Below, piece by piece: positions 17,208-27,995 of a DNA stretch of 64,000 nt (position 1 is the first letter of the stretch; each line of letters begins with the position of its first letter). The stretch is from contig CAWGVZ010000004.1 of the NCBI GenBank assembly GCA_963826035.1, forward strand, positions 434,001 through 498,000, read 5' to 3'. The position numbers and the translations under genes were made by a program. The notes beneath the pieces were generated by a model, which saw only the letters and a list, made by a program, of their open reading frames with translations, was not told the DNA's origin and searched no databases. The stretch is from Actinophytocola sp963826035. Lineage in GTDB: Bacteria > Actinomycetota > Actinomycetes > Mycobacteriales > Pseudonocardiaceae.

Positions 17208-18215
17208 TCAGGAGTGCAACCGCAGGTCAGCCCAGGTGGGCGCGAGCAAACCCGTCAGCGTCTCCAGTGGTGCGCTGGCCCACTCCCCCTCTTCGTCGTA
17301 GCCCAGTTGGCGCACCGACCGGATCCACGTCAGCACTCTGGCGATCTTCGCGACCCAGCACGCCAGCCCCAGTTCGGCCACCAGCTCGGACCGCGGCGCC
17401 AGGTCGCCGAACACCTCGAGATAGGCGTCGCGGGGCCGCACGACGGCCGGGTCGTCGACGGACACCCCCGACTTGTGACGGACGATGCCGAGCACGAGCA
17501 ACATGCTGGAGAACGGGTGCGCCACCACCCCGTCGCCCCAGTCGTAGAACGTGGCTCGCCCGTCGGCCACGAACACGTTCCACGGGTGCAGGTCGTTGTG
17601 GTCGAGGCTGGCCGGGACCACCGCCTCGGCCAGCCGGGCACACCAGGTGCCGAACTCGGCACGCTTGGCGGTCGCCCGCCGCAGGGTCTCCCGGCCGGCC
17701 TCGTCGTCGTGCTCGGCCACGTAGACGCCGACCGCCTCCAGCGCCTCCTCGAACCGGCTCGGCATCACCTCGGCCCGCATGTCCGTGATGCCGAACGACA
17801 GCATGTCATCCACGTGTGGCATGAGACCGCGCTGCAGTTCCGCGTACTGCGGTAAGACCTCCACCAGCGCGTCGACCAGGGCGGTGCCGCCGATCCGGTC
17901 ACCGAGGTGGTCACCGAGGGTCTCGCCGCCATCCGGCAGCAGCACCCAGCCGCGTTCGGTGTCGATCGCCAGAGGAGTGAGGATCCTGGTGGGCGTGGCC
18001 TTGGCCATCAGCTCGTAGAGCGGGACCTCGAACGCGTTGTACGGCCCGGGTACCTTGAGCCACACGGGCCCGTCGGACGTCGGCGCGGTGAGCACCGTTC
18101 CCCACGGCCGCAGGTGCGGTTGGGTGACCTCGCCGGTACGCCGGACGCCCGCCACGGCCAGCCGTTCGTCCATCCAGGTGCGAGCGGTGTCGAGCCACTC
18201 CTGCGACGACCACAC
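17208..18215 (-). CDS. APH/choline-kinase-fold phosphotransferase
   Basis: 335 aa from GTG 18215 (AAGGAG upstream). Kinase-fold signature: the catalytic loop LDHNDLHPWNVFVADGRATF with HNDxxxxN, then the metal-binding YDWGDGVVAHPF. The N-lobe is PVWLKVPGPYNAFEVPLYEL. These enzymes phosphorylate small molecules (aminoglycosides, macrolides, sugars, choline). The start is 3 bp after the MFS stop, so it is the last gene of an SRPBCC-MFS-APH operon that looks like a detoxification or resistance unit. The substrate cannot be named. The 3' end is 115 bp from the parE start. Confidence 0.82.
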   Translation of the reverse strand: MWSSQEWLDTARTWMDERLAVAGVRRTGEVTQPHLRPWGTVLTAPTSDGPVWLKVPGPYNAFEVPLYELMAKATPTRILTPLAIDTERGWVLLPDGGETLGDHLGDRIGGTALVDALVEVLPQYAELQRGLMPHVDDMLSFGITDMRAEVMPSRFEEALEAVGVYVAEHDDEAGRETLRRATAKRAEFGTWCARLAEAVVPASLDHNDLHPWNVFVADGRATFYDWGDGVVAHPFSSMLLVLGIVRHKSGVSVDDPAVVRPRDAYLEVFGDLAPRSELVAELGLACWVAKIARVLTWIRSVRQLGYDEEGEWASAPLETLTGLLAPTWADLRLHS

Positions 18216-18218
18216 GTG

Positions 18219-19601
18219 CTACTCCTTCAGTCGAGCGATCAGTGCCGCGGCGACGATGACGGTCGCCGCGCAGATCGCCGAGGACACGTTGAGCCCACTG
18301 GCCAACGCCTGGTGTGTGTCGCCGCCGGTGCGGACGACCGCCATGCCGACCATCCCGAGCACCGCGATGCCCATGGCGAGTCCGAACTCCCCCGCGGTCT
18401 CGGACAACGCCGCCGCCGAACCCGCCTGCTCGGTCCGGACCGCCTGCATGGCCATGATGGCGCACAGTCCGGCCATCGGCCCGATCCCGACGCTCTGCAC
18501 GACCATGCCGGTGATCATCAACGGCAGGCTGCCGTCGCCGTCCACCTGAGTGAGAAGCCCGAAGCCGATCGCCGCGACCACCAGTCCGGCCGCGATCACG
18601 AGCGGTGGCCGGACCCACCTGGTCGCCAGTGGCCCGAGCTGGATCATGACCAGCATCGACAGGGTGCTCGGTAACATCCACAGCGCGGTGTCCAGCGTGG
18701 ACAGCTCGGCCACCCGTTGCAGGTACAGCGACACGAACAGGGTGTTGCCGGCTGTGATACCGGCGACCATGGTCAGCAGCAGACCGGCCCGGAACACCCG
18801 GTTGCCGAACAGTTTCAGGTCGAGCAGCGGGGCCGGGAGCCGCCGCTGCCGCCCGACGAACACGACCCCCGCGGCGATCCCGACGAGCACGGCGAACACC
18901 GGCAGCATGGCGAACCCGTTGCGGGACAACTCCTTCAGGCCGTACACGGCCGGCAAGACGGCGAGGAGCGACAGCGTGACGCTCCACAGGTCCGGCCGGG
19001 CCGGTTCCGGATTGCGATACTCGGGCAGCCACTTCGGCCCGAACACCAGCAGCAGCACCATGATCGGCACCCCGATCAGGAACGCCGCGCCCCACCAGAA
19101 GAACTCGAGCACGGCCCCGCCGACCACCGGACCGAGCGCCGAGCCGCCGAGGAAGCAGCCCATCCACACGCCCATGGCGGTCGCGTGCTGCTTCGGGTCG
19201 GGGAACATCGTGTGGATCAACGACATGGTGGACGGCATGATGGTGGCGCCGGCGACGCCGAGCAGCGCGCGAGTGGCGATCAGCATCTCCGGCGACGTCG
19301 AGTAGGCGGCGAGCACCGAGGCCGCCGCGAACGCCGCGCCACCGATCAACAGGAGCCGCTTGCGCCCGATCCGGTCGCCGATATTGCCCATGGTGACGAG
19401 CAGTCCGGCCAACACGAAGCCGTAGATGTCGGTGATCCACAGCTGCTGGATGTCGCTGGCGCCCAGACTCGCGCCGATGTGCGGCAGCGCCAGGTAGAGC
19501 ACGCTCATGTCGAGCGCGACCAGGATGGTCGGCAGCGCCAGCACGGCCAGGCCGATCACCTCGCGGCGACCCGCTTTTCGAGGAGCGGTCAGGGTTTCCA
19601 T
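18219..19601 (-). CDS. MFS drug exporter, DHA2 (14-TM) type
   Basis: 460 aa with about 14 hydrophobic helices. Motif A is GNIGDRIGRKRLLLIGGAAF, the antiporter motif region is TRALLGVAGATIMPSTMSLI, and motif D1 is near LDMSVLYLALPHIGASL. It resembles SmvA/LfrA/EmrB-type proton-coupled exporters of cationic drugs, dyes or the cell's own products. It begins 9 bp after the SRPBCC stop and ends 3 bp before the kinase start, so the three genes are one operon. Control is probably through the AT-rich operator region at 20575-20606. Confidence 0.92.
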   Translation of the reverse strand: METLTAPRKAGRREVIGLAVLALPTILVALDMSVLYLALPHIGASLGASDIQQLWITDIYGFVLAGLLVTMGNIGDRIGRKRLLLIGGAAFAAASVLAAYSTSPEMLIATRALLGVAGATIMPSTMSLIHTMFPDPKQHATAMGVWMGCFLGGSALGPVVGGAVLEFFWWGAAFLIGVPIMVLLLVFGPKWLPEYRNPEPARPDLWSVTLSLLAVLPAVYGLKELSRNGFAMLPVFAVLVGIAAGVVFVGRQRRLPAPLLDLKLFGNRVFRAGLLLTMVAGITAGNTLFVSLYLQRVAELSTLDTALWMLPSTLSMLVMIQLGPLATRWVRPPLVIAAGLVVAAIGFGLLTQVDGDGSLPLMITGMVVQSVGIGPMAGLCAIMAMQAVRTEQAGSAAALSETAGEFGLAMGIAVLGMVGMAVVRTGGDTHQALASGLNVSSAICAATVIVAAALIARLKE

Positions 19602-19610
19602 GGCCGGCTC

Positions 19611-20495
19611 CTACTTCTCCGCCGGCACGACGTCGCCGAGACCCGGCCATTCGACGGAGATCCAGGACGGGCGGAACTCGGGCAGCTCGTGGAAACGCCG
19701 TAACGACGCCAGGCCGCTGAGCCAACCGGTCCAGTCGGCGAACGGGGGGTTCTCCTCGTCGAACCCGCTGTTGACGAACGTGAGCCGGGTGCCACCCGCG
19801 GAGCCCTCGAGTTCCCAGGTCGACACCATGCCGGGCCACTGGAGGACGACCCGCCGCCCCGACTCCAGATCGATGATGCGGGCGATCGAGTGCGGATCGG
19901 AGAAGTCGTCACCCATGCCCCACCGGCCGCCGACGTGCGGTTCGACGCTCATGACGCTGCCGAACCACCGGCGGAACCGCTCGGGATCCATGAGTGACTC
20001 GTAGATCTCGATTGGGGTGGCGTCGATCGTGACCTGCGCGCGCAGGTCGGTGGTGGCGGTGTAGTCGCACTTGGGTGTGGTCTCGCGACCCTCGACGTGG
20101 TCGATCAGGTTGGCGACGGCGAGCGACCAGAAGGTACCGAGGAAGCCACGTGGCGTGGTGACGCCGGAGACCACGTCCGACCAGTCCGGAACATCGCTCT
20201 GTGTCAGGGAGATGACCGTCTCCCCCGACTCCTCCGCGAGCCCGAACTCGACCGTGGTGTCCACACCGGACAGCTGCCAGGCGAACCGGAATGTCCGATC
20301 GTCCGCGTACAGTGGCCGCTGGTTCGGCTCGGCACCCTCCGGGGTGTAGCGGCCCCAGAAAGAGAAGGTGTCGGGCAGGTCGACCTCCGCGTGCTCGGCC
20401 AGCCAGACGCGGAGTGCCGCGGCGTCGGTCAGCGCGTGCCGGACGGTCGCCAGCGGCGCCGAGGTCCGGTAGCGGAGCTTCAGTGGGTCATTCAT
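19611..20495 (-). CDS. tandem SRPBCC (AHSA1/START-like) protein
   Basis: 294 aa from ATG 20495, with AAGGAGAC about 11 nt upstream; the frame upstream is not convincing. Two copies of the helix-grip fold: residues ~1-140 (LKLRYRTSAPLATVRHALTD ... DTFSFWGRYTPEG) and ~145-290 (RAQVTIDATPIEIYESLMDP ... RWFGSVMSVEPHVGGRWGMG). The fold binds hydrophobic ligands. Such proteins often sit with ArsR regulators or export genes, but no ArsR gene is present here. It is the first gene of the SRPBCC-MFS-kinase operon; a ligand-sequestering role is inference. Confidence 0.85.
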   Translation of the reverse strand: MNDPLKLRYRTSAPLATVRHALTDAAALRVWLAEHAEVDLPDTFSFWGRYTPEGAEPNQRPLYADDRTFRFAWQLSGVDTTVEFGLAEESGETVISLTQSDVPDWSDVVSGVTTPRGFLGTFWSLAVANLIDHVEGRETTPKCDYTATTDLRAQVTIDATPIEIYESLMDPERFRRWFGSVMSVEPHVGGRWGMGDDFSDPHSIARIIDLESGRRVVLQWPGMVSTWELEGSAGGTRLTFVNSGFDEENPPFADWTGWLSGLASLRRFHELPEFRPSWISVEWPGLGDVVPAEK

Positions 20496-20574
20496 GACGT
20501 GCGAGGTCTCCTTCGTGCGGCCCTGACGGCACCTCGTCCCCGGACATCCAACCTCCGGAGCGGCACCTGCGTTA

Positions 20575-20606
20575 TACAATTCACCTTGTACGTAAAATCA
20601 GATTTT
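20575..20606 (-). promoter_or_regulatory. AT-rich operator/promoter region with two dyads
   Basis: TACAA-N6-TTGTA (20575-20590) is followed by the perfect 13-bp palindrome AAAATCAGATTTT (20594-20606). These lie 80-110 bp upstream of the SRPBCC start in an otherwise GC-rich stretch. They are well placed to control the SRPBCC-MFS-kinase operon. The regulator is not identified. Confidence 0.45.
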
Positions 20607-20676
20607 GTCAATAGAGTGGCGAGGGAACACACGTTCGAGTGACGTTCCTGGCGGACCTACCGACCCGGCCGTACGG

Positions 20677-20690
20677 TGAACATATGTTCG
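20677..20690. promoter_or_regulatory. SOS-box-like dyad
   Basis: TGAACATATGTTCG fits the actinobacterial LexA core GAAC-N4-GTTC and closely resembles the dinB box at 56092. It lies 18 bp past the hydrolase stop and about 180 bp upstream of the SRPBCC start. No repair gene is attached, so its use as a LexA site is doubtful. Confidence 0.35.
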
Positions 20691-20707
20691 GAACTCAGCC
20701 CCGGCGC

Positions 20708-21526
20708 TCAGCGCCAGAAATCAACCAGCAGCTCGCTGAGCTCCTCAGCCCGCTCGATCTGCGGCATGTGGCCGGTGTCGGAGAAGAGGTGGACGCGAGC
20801 GTACGGCAACAGCGTCCGCGCGGCCTCGAGATGGGCGTGCGGCAGGATCAGGTCGCGGTCGCCCCAGACCACGAGCGTGGGCACCTTGCGGGCCGCCACC
20901 ACGGACAACAGTTCGTCGCGCCACGCCTGCCGGACCCCGCGGAACGTGCCAAGACTCCGCGCGGTCTCCAGCATGACCTTCGCGCCATGGGGTCGCGTGG
21001 CGATCCGCCAGGCGTAGTCGACACGGTCGTCGGTCACGAACGCCGGGTCGAAGAACAATGCCTGCTCCGCCCGCCGGGCTCCCTGGCGGGACGGGAGGAG
21101 CAACAACTTGGCCAATCCGCGCACGGCCAGGATCCGCAGCGCGATGGTCACCTCCTTGCCGAACCCGGCGCTGTTCACCAACGCGAGGGTCCGCACGCGC
21201 TGGGGCGCCTGCACGGACACCTGCATCGCCACTGCCCCACCTAGCGAGTTGCCGACCAGATGGGCGGGCTCGGTGATGCCGACCGCGTCCACGAATTCCT
21301 CGGTGAAGGTGGCCAGGGCACGCAGGGAGTACTTGCCCGGCAACGGATCCGAGCCGCCGTAGCCGGCTAGGTCCACGCTGTACACGCGATACCGGTCGCG
21401 CAGCAGCTCGTGCTGCTCGGTCCAGTCCGCGTGGCTGCGGCCGATTCCGTGCAGCAGCAAGACCGGGTCACCGTCGCCGTCGACGCGGTAGCGGGTCCGC
21501 AGCCCGCGTACCCGGACCTCGCTCAC
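20708..21526 (-). CDS. alpha/beta-hydrolase
   Basis: 272 aa. The oxyanion region is LLLHGIGRSHADW, the nucleophile elbow is HLVGNSLGGAVAM (Ser in GNSLG), the acid is in LVVWGDRDLILP and the catalytic His is in FSDTGHMPQIERAEEL. A cap lies around residues 130-200. The start overlaps the ethA stop by ATGA (21523-21526), so the two are co-translated. A Baeyer-Villiger enzyme makes esters or lactones from ketones, and a coupled hydrolase would naturally cleave them. This pathway is inferred from gene pairing. Confidence 0.88.
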   Translation of the reverse strand: MSEVRVRGLRTRYRVDGDGDPVLLLHGIGRSHADWTEQHELLRDRYRVYSVDLAGYGGSDPLPGKYSLRALATFTEEFVDAVGITEPAHLVGNSLGGAVAMQVSVQAPQRVRTLALVNSAGFGKEVTIALRILAVRGLAKLLLLPSRQGARRAEQALFFDPAFVTDDRVDYAWRIATRPHGAKVMLETARSLGTFRGVRQAWRDELLSVVAARKVPTLVVWGDRDLILPHAHLEAARTLLPYARVHLFSDTGHMPQIERAEELSELLVDFWR

Positions 21527-23001
21527 GCCGGCTGCCGATCCCCGGCCGGCAGGCGGTCGAAACGCACGCTGTCGTCGACCGGACCGTGGCGCATCATGAC
21601 CACGTCACGCGGGTAGTTCTGGTGCAGCCGCCACGGCGCGGCCGGACCCTGCTTCGGTAGCTCGTCCACGCTACGCAGCACATAACCGCTCTTCAGATCG
21701 ATGATCGGCTCGACCGGCACGGTCGGGTCGGCGAGAACGGGGGTGACCATCTGGTAGTCGTGCTCGGCCATGTGGTTGAGCAGCCGGCAGACATACCGGG
21801 CGACCAGATCCGCCTTGAGCGTCCAGGAGGCGTTGGTGTAGCCGAGGGTGAGCGCGAAGTTCGGCACCCTGGACAGCATCATTCCCTTGTACGCCACGGT
21901 GTCCCTGAGGTTGACCGGGGAGCCGTCGACGGTCAGCGTCATGCCGCCCATCGCCAGAACGTTCAGCCCGGTGGCCGTGACGATGATGTCGGCCTCGAGT
22001 TCCTCACCGGACTCGAGCCGCAGGCCGCGCTCGGTGAACGTGTCGATCCGACCGGTCGCGATCGACGCCCTGCCGCCGCGCAGCGCCTTGAACAGGTCGC
22101 CGTTCGGCACGAAGCACATGCGCTGGTCCCACGGGTTGTAGGTGGGCGCGAAGTGGGTGTCGACGTCGAAGTCCGCCGGCAGCTGCGACCGAACACCCTT
22201 GCGCAGCAATGCCTTGACCAGTTTCGGAGCACGCCGGCTCAGGTTGAACAGCAGGGAGGTGCCCAGCACGTTCTTCCACCGCAGCGCGGGGAACAAGTAC
22301 TTGGCGGGCACCTTGCCGATCAGCTTGTCGGCCAGCCAGTCCTTACCGGGAAGGGAGAGTACATAGCTCGGTGAACGCTGCACCATGGTGACGTGCTCGA
22401 CGGTGTCGGCCATGGACGGGACGAGGGTGACGGCGGTGGCGCCGCTGCCGATCACCACAACCCGCTTGCCCGCGTAGTCGAGGTCCTCGGGCCAGTGCTG
22501 CGGATGCACGATCTGGCCGGTGAAGCGATCGGTGCCGGCGAACTCGGGCGTGTAGCCCTTGTCGTAGCGGTAGTAACCGGAGTTGACGAACAGGAAGGAA
22601 CAGGTGATGCGTGTGGTCTTACCGTCGGTCTCGGTGTCTGTCACAGCCTCGACCGTCCACCGGGCGTCCTCGGTCGACCACTCGGCCCGAACCACCTTGT
22701 GGTTGAAGCGGATGCGGCGCTCCACGTCGTACTCGCGGGCGGTGCGGCGCACGTACTCGCGGATGGCGTCACCGTCGGCGATCGCCTTCGCCTCTTTCCA
22801 GGGGCTGAAGGAGTAGCCGAGGGTGAACATGTCGGAGTCCGAGCGCACGCCGGGATAGCGGAACAGGTCCCAGGTGCCGCCGATGGCATCCCTGGCCTCC
22901 AGGATCGCGAACGTGCGATCGGGCGACTCCTGCCGCAGGTGGCACGCCGCTCCGATGCCGGAGAGACCGGCACCCACGATCAGGACATCGACATGCTCCA
23001 T
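21523..23001 (-). CDS. ethA: FAD/NADPH Baeyer-Villiger monooxygenase EthA
   Basis: 492 aa from ATG 23001 (MEHVDVLIVGAGLSGIGA), chosen to match the M. tuberculosis EthA N-terminus. The FAD-binding GAGLSGIG is followed by GGTWDLFRYPGVRSDSDMFT, the BVMO fingerprint FTGQIVHPQHWP (FxGxxxHxxxWP) and NADPH-binding VVVIGSGATAV. The C-terminal YTNASWTLKADLVARYVCRL and GYVLRSVDELPKQG also match EthA closely. It oxygenates ketones to esters and S-oxidises thioamides; in mycobacteria it activates ethionamide. Divergent from ethR with two palindromes between them, and ATGA-coupled to a hydrolase. Confidence 0.95.
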   Translation of the reverse strand: MEHVDVLIVGAGLSGIGAACHLRQESPDRTFAILEARDAIGGTWDLFRYPGVRSDSDMFTLGYSFSPWKEAKAIADGDAIREYVRRTAREYDVERRIRFNHKVVRAEWSTEDARWTVEAVTDTETDGKTTRITCSFLFVNSGYYRYDKGYTPEFAGTDRFTGQIVHPQHWPEDLDYAGKRVVVIGSGATAVTLVPSMADTVEHVTMVQRSPSYVLSLPGKDWLADKLIGKVPAKYLFPALRWKNVLGTSLLFNLSRRAPKLVKALLRKGVRSQLPADFDVDTHFAPTYNPWDQRMCFVPNGDLFKALRGGRASIATGRIDTFTERGLRLESGEELEADIIVTATGLNVLAMGGMTLTVDGSPVNLRDTVAYKGMMLSRVPNFALTLGYTNASWTLKADLVARYVCRLLNHMAEHDYQMVTPVLADPTVPVEPIIDLKSGYVLRSVDELPKQGPAAPWRLHQNYPRDVVMMRHGPVDDSVRFDRLPAGDRQPA

Positions 23002-23014
23002 ACCAGGCACGTTA

Positions 23015-23049
23015 TCGACACGGTGTCGACTCAGTCAACAGTGTGTTGA
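23015..23049. promoter_or_regulatory. ethA-ethR intergenic EthR operators
   Basis: Two perfect palindromes: TCGACAC-G-GTGTCGA (23015-23029) and TCAACA-GTG-TGTTGA (23035-23049). Their centres are 20 bp apart, about two helical turns, which suits two dimers on one DNA face. In M. tuberculosis EthR binds the same intergenic region cooperatively and represses ethA. The site here should control both divergent genes. Confidence 0.8.
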
Positions 23050-23062
23050 TAGCGTGGCGGTC

Positions 23063-23713
23063 ATGGCGACCGCACGTTCCACGCGTGGCCGGCGGGGCGG
23101 ACGCCCGACCGGTGACGACCGGGAGCTCGCGATCCTCGCGACCGCGGAGCGGCTGCTCGGTGAGCGGGCGCTGCGGGAGATCTCCATCGATGACCTGGCC
23201 AAGGGTGCGGGTATCTCGCGGCCGACGTTCTACTTCTACTTCCCGTCGAAGGACGCCGTGCTGCTGGCGTTGCTGGACCGGGTGGTGTCGGAGGCGGACG
23301 AGGCGTCGGGGCGGGTGCCGGACAGCCAGTTGGCGGTCGACCCGCCATGGTTCTGGCGGGCGTGCATCTCGGCGTTCTTCCAGACGTTCCGGAAGCACCG
23401 GGCGGTCACGCTGGCGTGCGCCGAGGCGCGGTGCACGAACGCCGAGGTGCGGGAGCTGTGGGCGTCGGTGACGGCGGCCTGGGCACAGCGGGCGGCGACG
23501 GCCATCGAGTGTGAGCGCGCTCGTGGTGCCGCGCCGCCGGGGCTGCCGGCGCGCGACCTCGCGGTGGCGCTGTGCTCGATGAACGAGCGGTCGCTGCACG
23601 CGACGTTCGCCGGCGACCAACCGTCGATCGCGTCGTCGGACGTGGTGGAGGTCCTGCACACGGTGTGGCTGAACGCCATCTACCAGACCACCACGCCGCC
23701 GGCGGGTGTTTGA
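23063..23713 (+). CDS. ethR: TetR-family repressor EthR
   Basis: 216 aa from ATG 23063, the same length as M. tuberculosis EthR; an in-frame GTG at 23054 is an alternative start. The DNA-binding domain (GRPTGDDRELAILATAERLL, ISIDDLAKGAGISRPTFYFY, FPSKDAVLLALLDRVV) is nearly identical to EthR. The C-terminal ligand domain is less conserved but keeps MNERSLHATFAGDQPSI. It represses ethA; ligands that empty the operator are long hydrophobic molecules in the mycobacterial protein. Divergently transcribed from ethA. Confidence 0.95.
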   Translation: MATARSTRGRRGGRPTGDDRELAILATAERLLGERALREISIDDLAKGAGISRPTFYFYFPSKDAVLLALLDRVVSEADEASGRVPDSQLAVDPPWFWRACISAFFQTFRKHRAVTLACAEARCTNAEVRELWASVTAAWAQRAATAIECERARGAAPPGLPARDLAVALCSMNERSLHATFAGDQPSIASSDVVEVLHTVWLNAIYQTTTPPAGV

Positions 23714-23742
23714 CCGCGAGCCTGGGTGGGCAGCCAGTCGTC

Positions 23743-24027
23743 ATGCTGCACATCACTCCTGAGGCGGGACTGGCGATCAAGCGACTGGCCAACAGCCAGG
23801 GCGGCGACGGTCTGCGCATCGAGGCACGCCACGGCGACCCGGGCTTCACGATGACGGTGACCGCACTCCCGGACGACACCGACCTGGTGGTCACCGAGGA
23901 GACGACGGGCGCACACGTGATGCTGGACTCGCTGACCGCCGACTACGTGGAGGACAAGACGCTGGACGTGGACGACACGGTCGAGGGAACGGCCCGCTTC
24001 GAACTCACGGGCCAGGGCGTGGAGTGA
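23743..24027 (+). CDS. HesB/IscA-like small protein
   Basis: 94 aa from ATG 23743 (MLHITPEAGLAIKRLANSQG). It has the HesB/Fe-S-biogenesis fold pattern: an opening helix after the first strand, then GDGLRIEARHGDPGF, VVTEETTGAHVMLDS and LTADYVEDKTLDVDD. The three conserved Cys of true A-type Fe-S carriers are absent, so this is one of the actinobacterial Cys-less relatives (often annotated 'Fe-S cluster assembly protein HesB') and a role in Fe-S assembly is doubtful. It is 29 bp downstream of ethR. The 3' end overlaps the convergent gene by 23 bp. Confidence 0.8.
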   Translation: MLHITPEAGLAIKRLANSQGGDGLRIEARHGDPGFTMTVTALPDDTDLVVTEETTGAHVMLDSLTADYVEDKTLDVDDTVEGTARFELTGQGVE

Positions 24028-24586
24028 CCTGCCCCGGCCACGGGTCGGCGTGCCCGTCGGCCACGCGCATCGTCCAGGCGTAGAACGCGGCCGGGTCGCC
24101 GAGAGTCGGGGGCAGGTCTGCCGGTACCAGGACGCCGGAAGCGGCGTTCAGCGCGTCGTACTGTGACAGTTCGCACCAGTCCCAGAGGCCACTGTCGATG
24201 TTGTACGCCACCATCAGGGCCGCGAGCCGGGACCGGAACTCGTCAACCATGGCGGGGGGAAAGCCGGCGCCTTCGAGGCGGGCAGCTGTCGCTCGGCGCA
24301 TTTCGGCGGGGAACACGGTGTCCACGAACGGTTCGAGCAGGTCGGGCCAGATGGGCCGGCGTCCCAGGAGCGCAATGTCGTTGCGGTGACAGAAGTCCTC
24401 GAGATCCCGCTTCTGCAGGGAAGGCACGAACAAAGTCCCCTGCTTGGTTCGCAGTTCGGGTGGGTGCTCGGTCGGGTCGGCGTCACGGATGGCCGATGCC
24501 GAGACCGTGCCGATTGGATACACGGAGGCACAGGGGAAGTTGTAGTCGTCGAAGTCGGCCGTCGTGGTGCCGAAGATGACCACCAT
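24005..24586 (-). CDS. hypothetical protein
   Basis: 193 aa, soluble, acidic, Trp-containing, with no membrane segment or signal peptide. It opens MVVIFGTTTADFDDYNFPCA and continues with QKRDLEDFCHRNDIALLGRR, RLAALMVAYNIDSGLWDWCE and LPPTLGDPAAFYAWTMRVAD. No family was recognised. It is followed by a 23-bp convergent overlap with the HesB-like gene and lies 18 bp downstream of nurA on the same strand, so it may be the tail gene of the herA-sbcD-sbcC-nurA transcription unit. Confidence 0.65.
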   Translation of the reverse strand: MVVIFGTTTADFDDYNFPCASVYPIGTVSASAIRDADPTEHPPELRTKQGTLFVPSLQKRDLEDFCHRNDIALLGRRPIWPDLLEPFVDTVFPAEMRRATAARLEGAGFPPAMVDEFRSRLAALMVAYNIDSGLWDWCELSQYDALNAASGVLVPADLPPTLGDPAAFYAWTMRVADGHADPWPGQVTPRPGP

Positions 24587-24604
24587 GCGGTCATCATGCG
24601 CGCG

Positions 24605-25552
24605 TTACGCGGCCAGGGCGCCGCGTAGTGAGCGGTACAACAGGGCCGCGTCGCCCAGACGGTGGCGTAGTTGGCGTTCCAGGCCGCCGATGGGGACGAG
24701 GTTCTGCGGTGCGCGCGGGTCCTTGTGCGGGGAGCTGGCCAGCGCGGGCAGCACCCGGGCGGTGACGTCGGCCAGCGCCACCGTGTCCTCGACCGTCAGG
24801 TCGGCCGAACACTCCAGGCGCACGACGGCCGACCAGGGCGCCCGCGTCGCGCCGGGAAGTCGCAGGTACCAGGAGTTCCGCAGCCATGACGTACCCATGG
24901 CGAACACCGGGCTGCGCTGGCCCGGCTCCAGGTCCGCCACGATCGCCGCCTGCTCCGGCTGCAGGTAGGACTTCTGGTGCGTCTTCACGTACCCGACCGT
25001 CCTGGCCAGGTGGGTGCGGCCGCGCAGCGGACCGTCGACCACCAGCAGGTCGTCCTCGATGTCGCTGTGCTGGCGCCACGAGTTGGCCAGGTCGACCTCC
25101 AGCTCGGAGAGCCGGCGCTGCACGCCGAGCGTCAGCTTGTCCAGCCCGCCGGGCGTGTGGCGGAACGCGTAGGTCGCGTGCCGGGTCTTGATGTCCTCGC
25201 CGGTGGCGGCGTAGAGACCGCGGTCCACGGCCACGTCGGCCATCCGCGCCTCGCCGTCACAGCACACGAGGCCGGCGGCCAGGGAGGCGACGATGCCCGG
25301 CAGCGGCTCGGGGTCCTCGCCGTGCACCCAGATACGCGCGTCGATGCGGCGGACGCCGTCGAGGAACAGGATCGAGCCGGGTAGCGCGCCGCCCTCGGGT
25401 GACACGGGGCGCCACCGCGCGGCCGGCAGCTCCAGGTCGAGGTCCAGGTGGGCGGAGGACTCTCGGCCGTCCAGCTCGTCGCCGCGGGCCACCCCGTAGC
25501 CGGGGTCCCACGGGTCCACCGTGTAGGTGGTCCCCGAAAGCAGGCCGGTCAT
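24605..25552 (-). CDS. nurA: NurA-family nuclease
   Basis: 315 aa. Typical NurA landmarks: an acidic active-site strand ILFLDGVRRIDARIW, a second acid in LLVVDGPLRGRTHL, and GYVKTHQKSYL where NurA has its conserved Lys segment. NurA is an RNase-H-fold 5'-3' nuclease that works with the hexameric translocase HerA and with Mre11-Rad50 (SbcCD) to resect double-strand breaks. Here it is the fourth gene after herA, sbcD and sbcC, which supports the call strongly. Sequence similarity in this family is low, so the assignment depends on motifs plus context. It starts 10 bp after the sbcC stop. Confidence 0.78.
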   Translation of the reverse strand: MTGLLSGTTYTVDPWDPGYGVARGDELDGRESSAHLDLDLELPAARWRPVSPEGGALPGSILFLDGVRRIDARIWVHGEDPEPLPGIVASLAAGLVCCDGEARMADVAVDRGLYAATGEDIKTRHATYAFRHTPGGLDKLTLGVQRRLSELEVDLANSWRQHSDIEDDLLVVDGPLRGRTHLARTVGYVKTHQKSYLQPEQAAIVADLEPGQRSPVFAMGTSWLRNSWYLRLPGATRAPWSAVVRLECSADLTVEDTVALADVTARVLPALASSPHKDPRAPQNLVPIGGLERQLRHRLGDAALLYRSLRGALAA

Positions 25553-25562
25553 GGCTGGAGCC

Positions 25563-27995
<2,433 letters not shown>

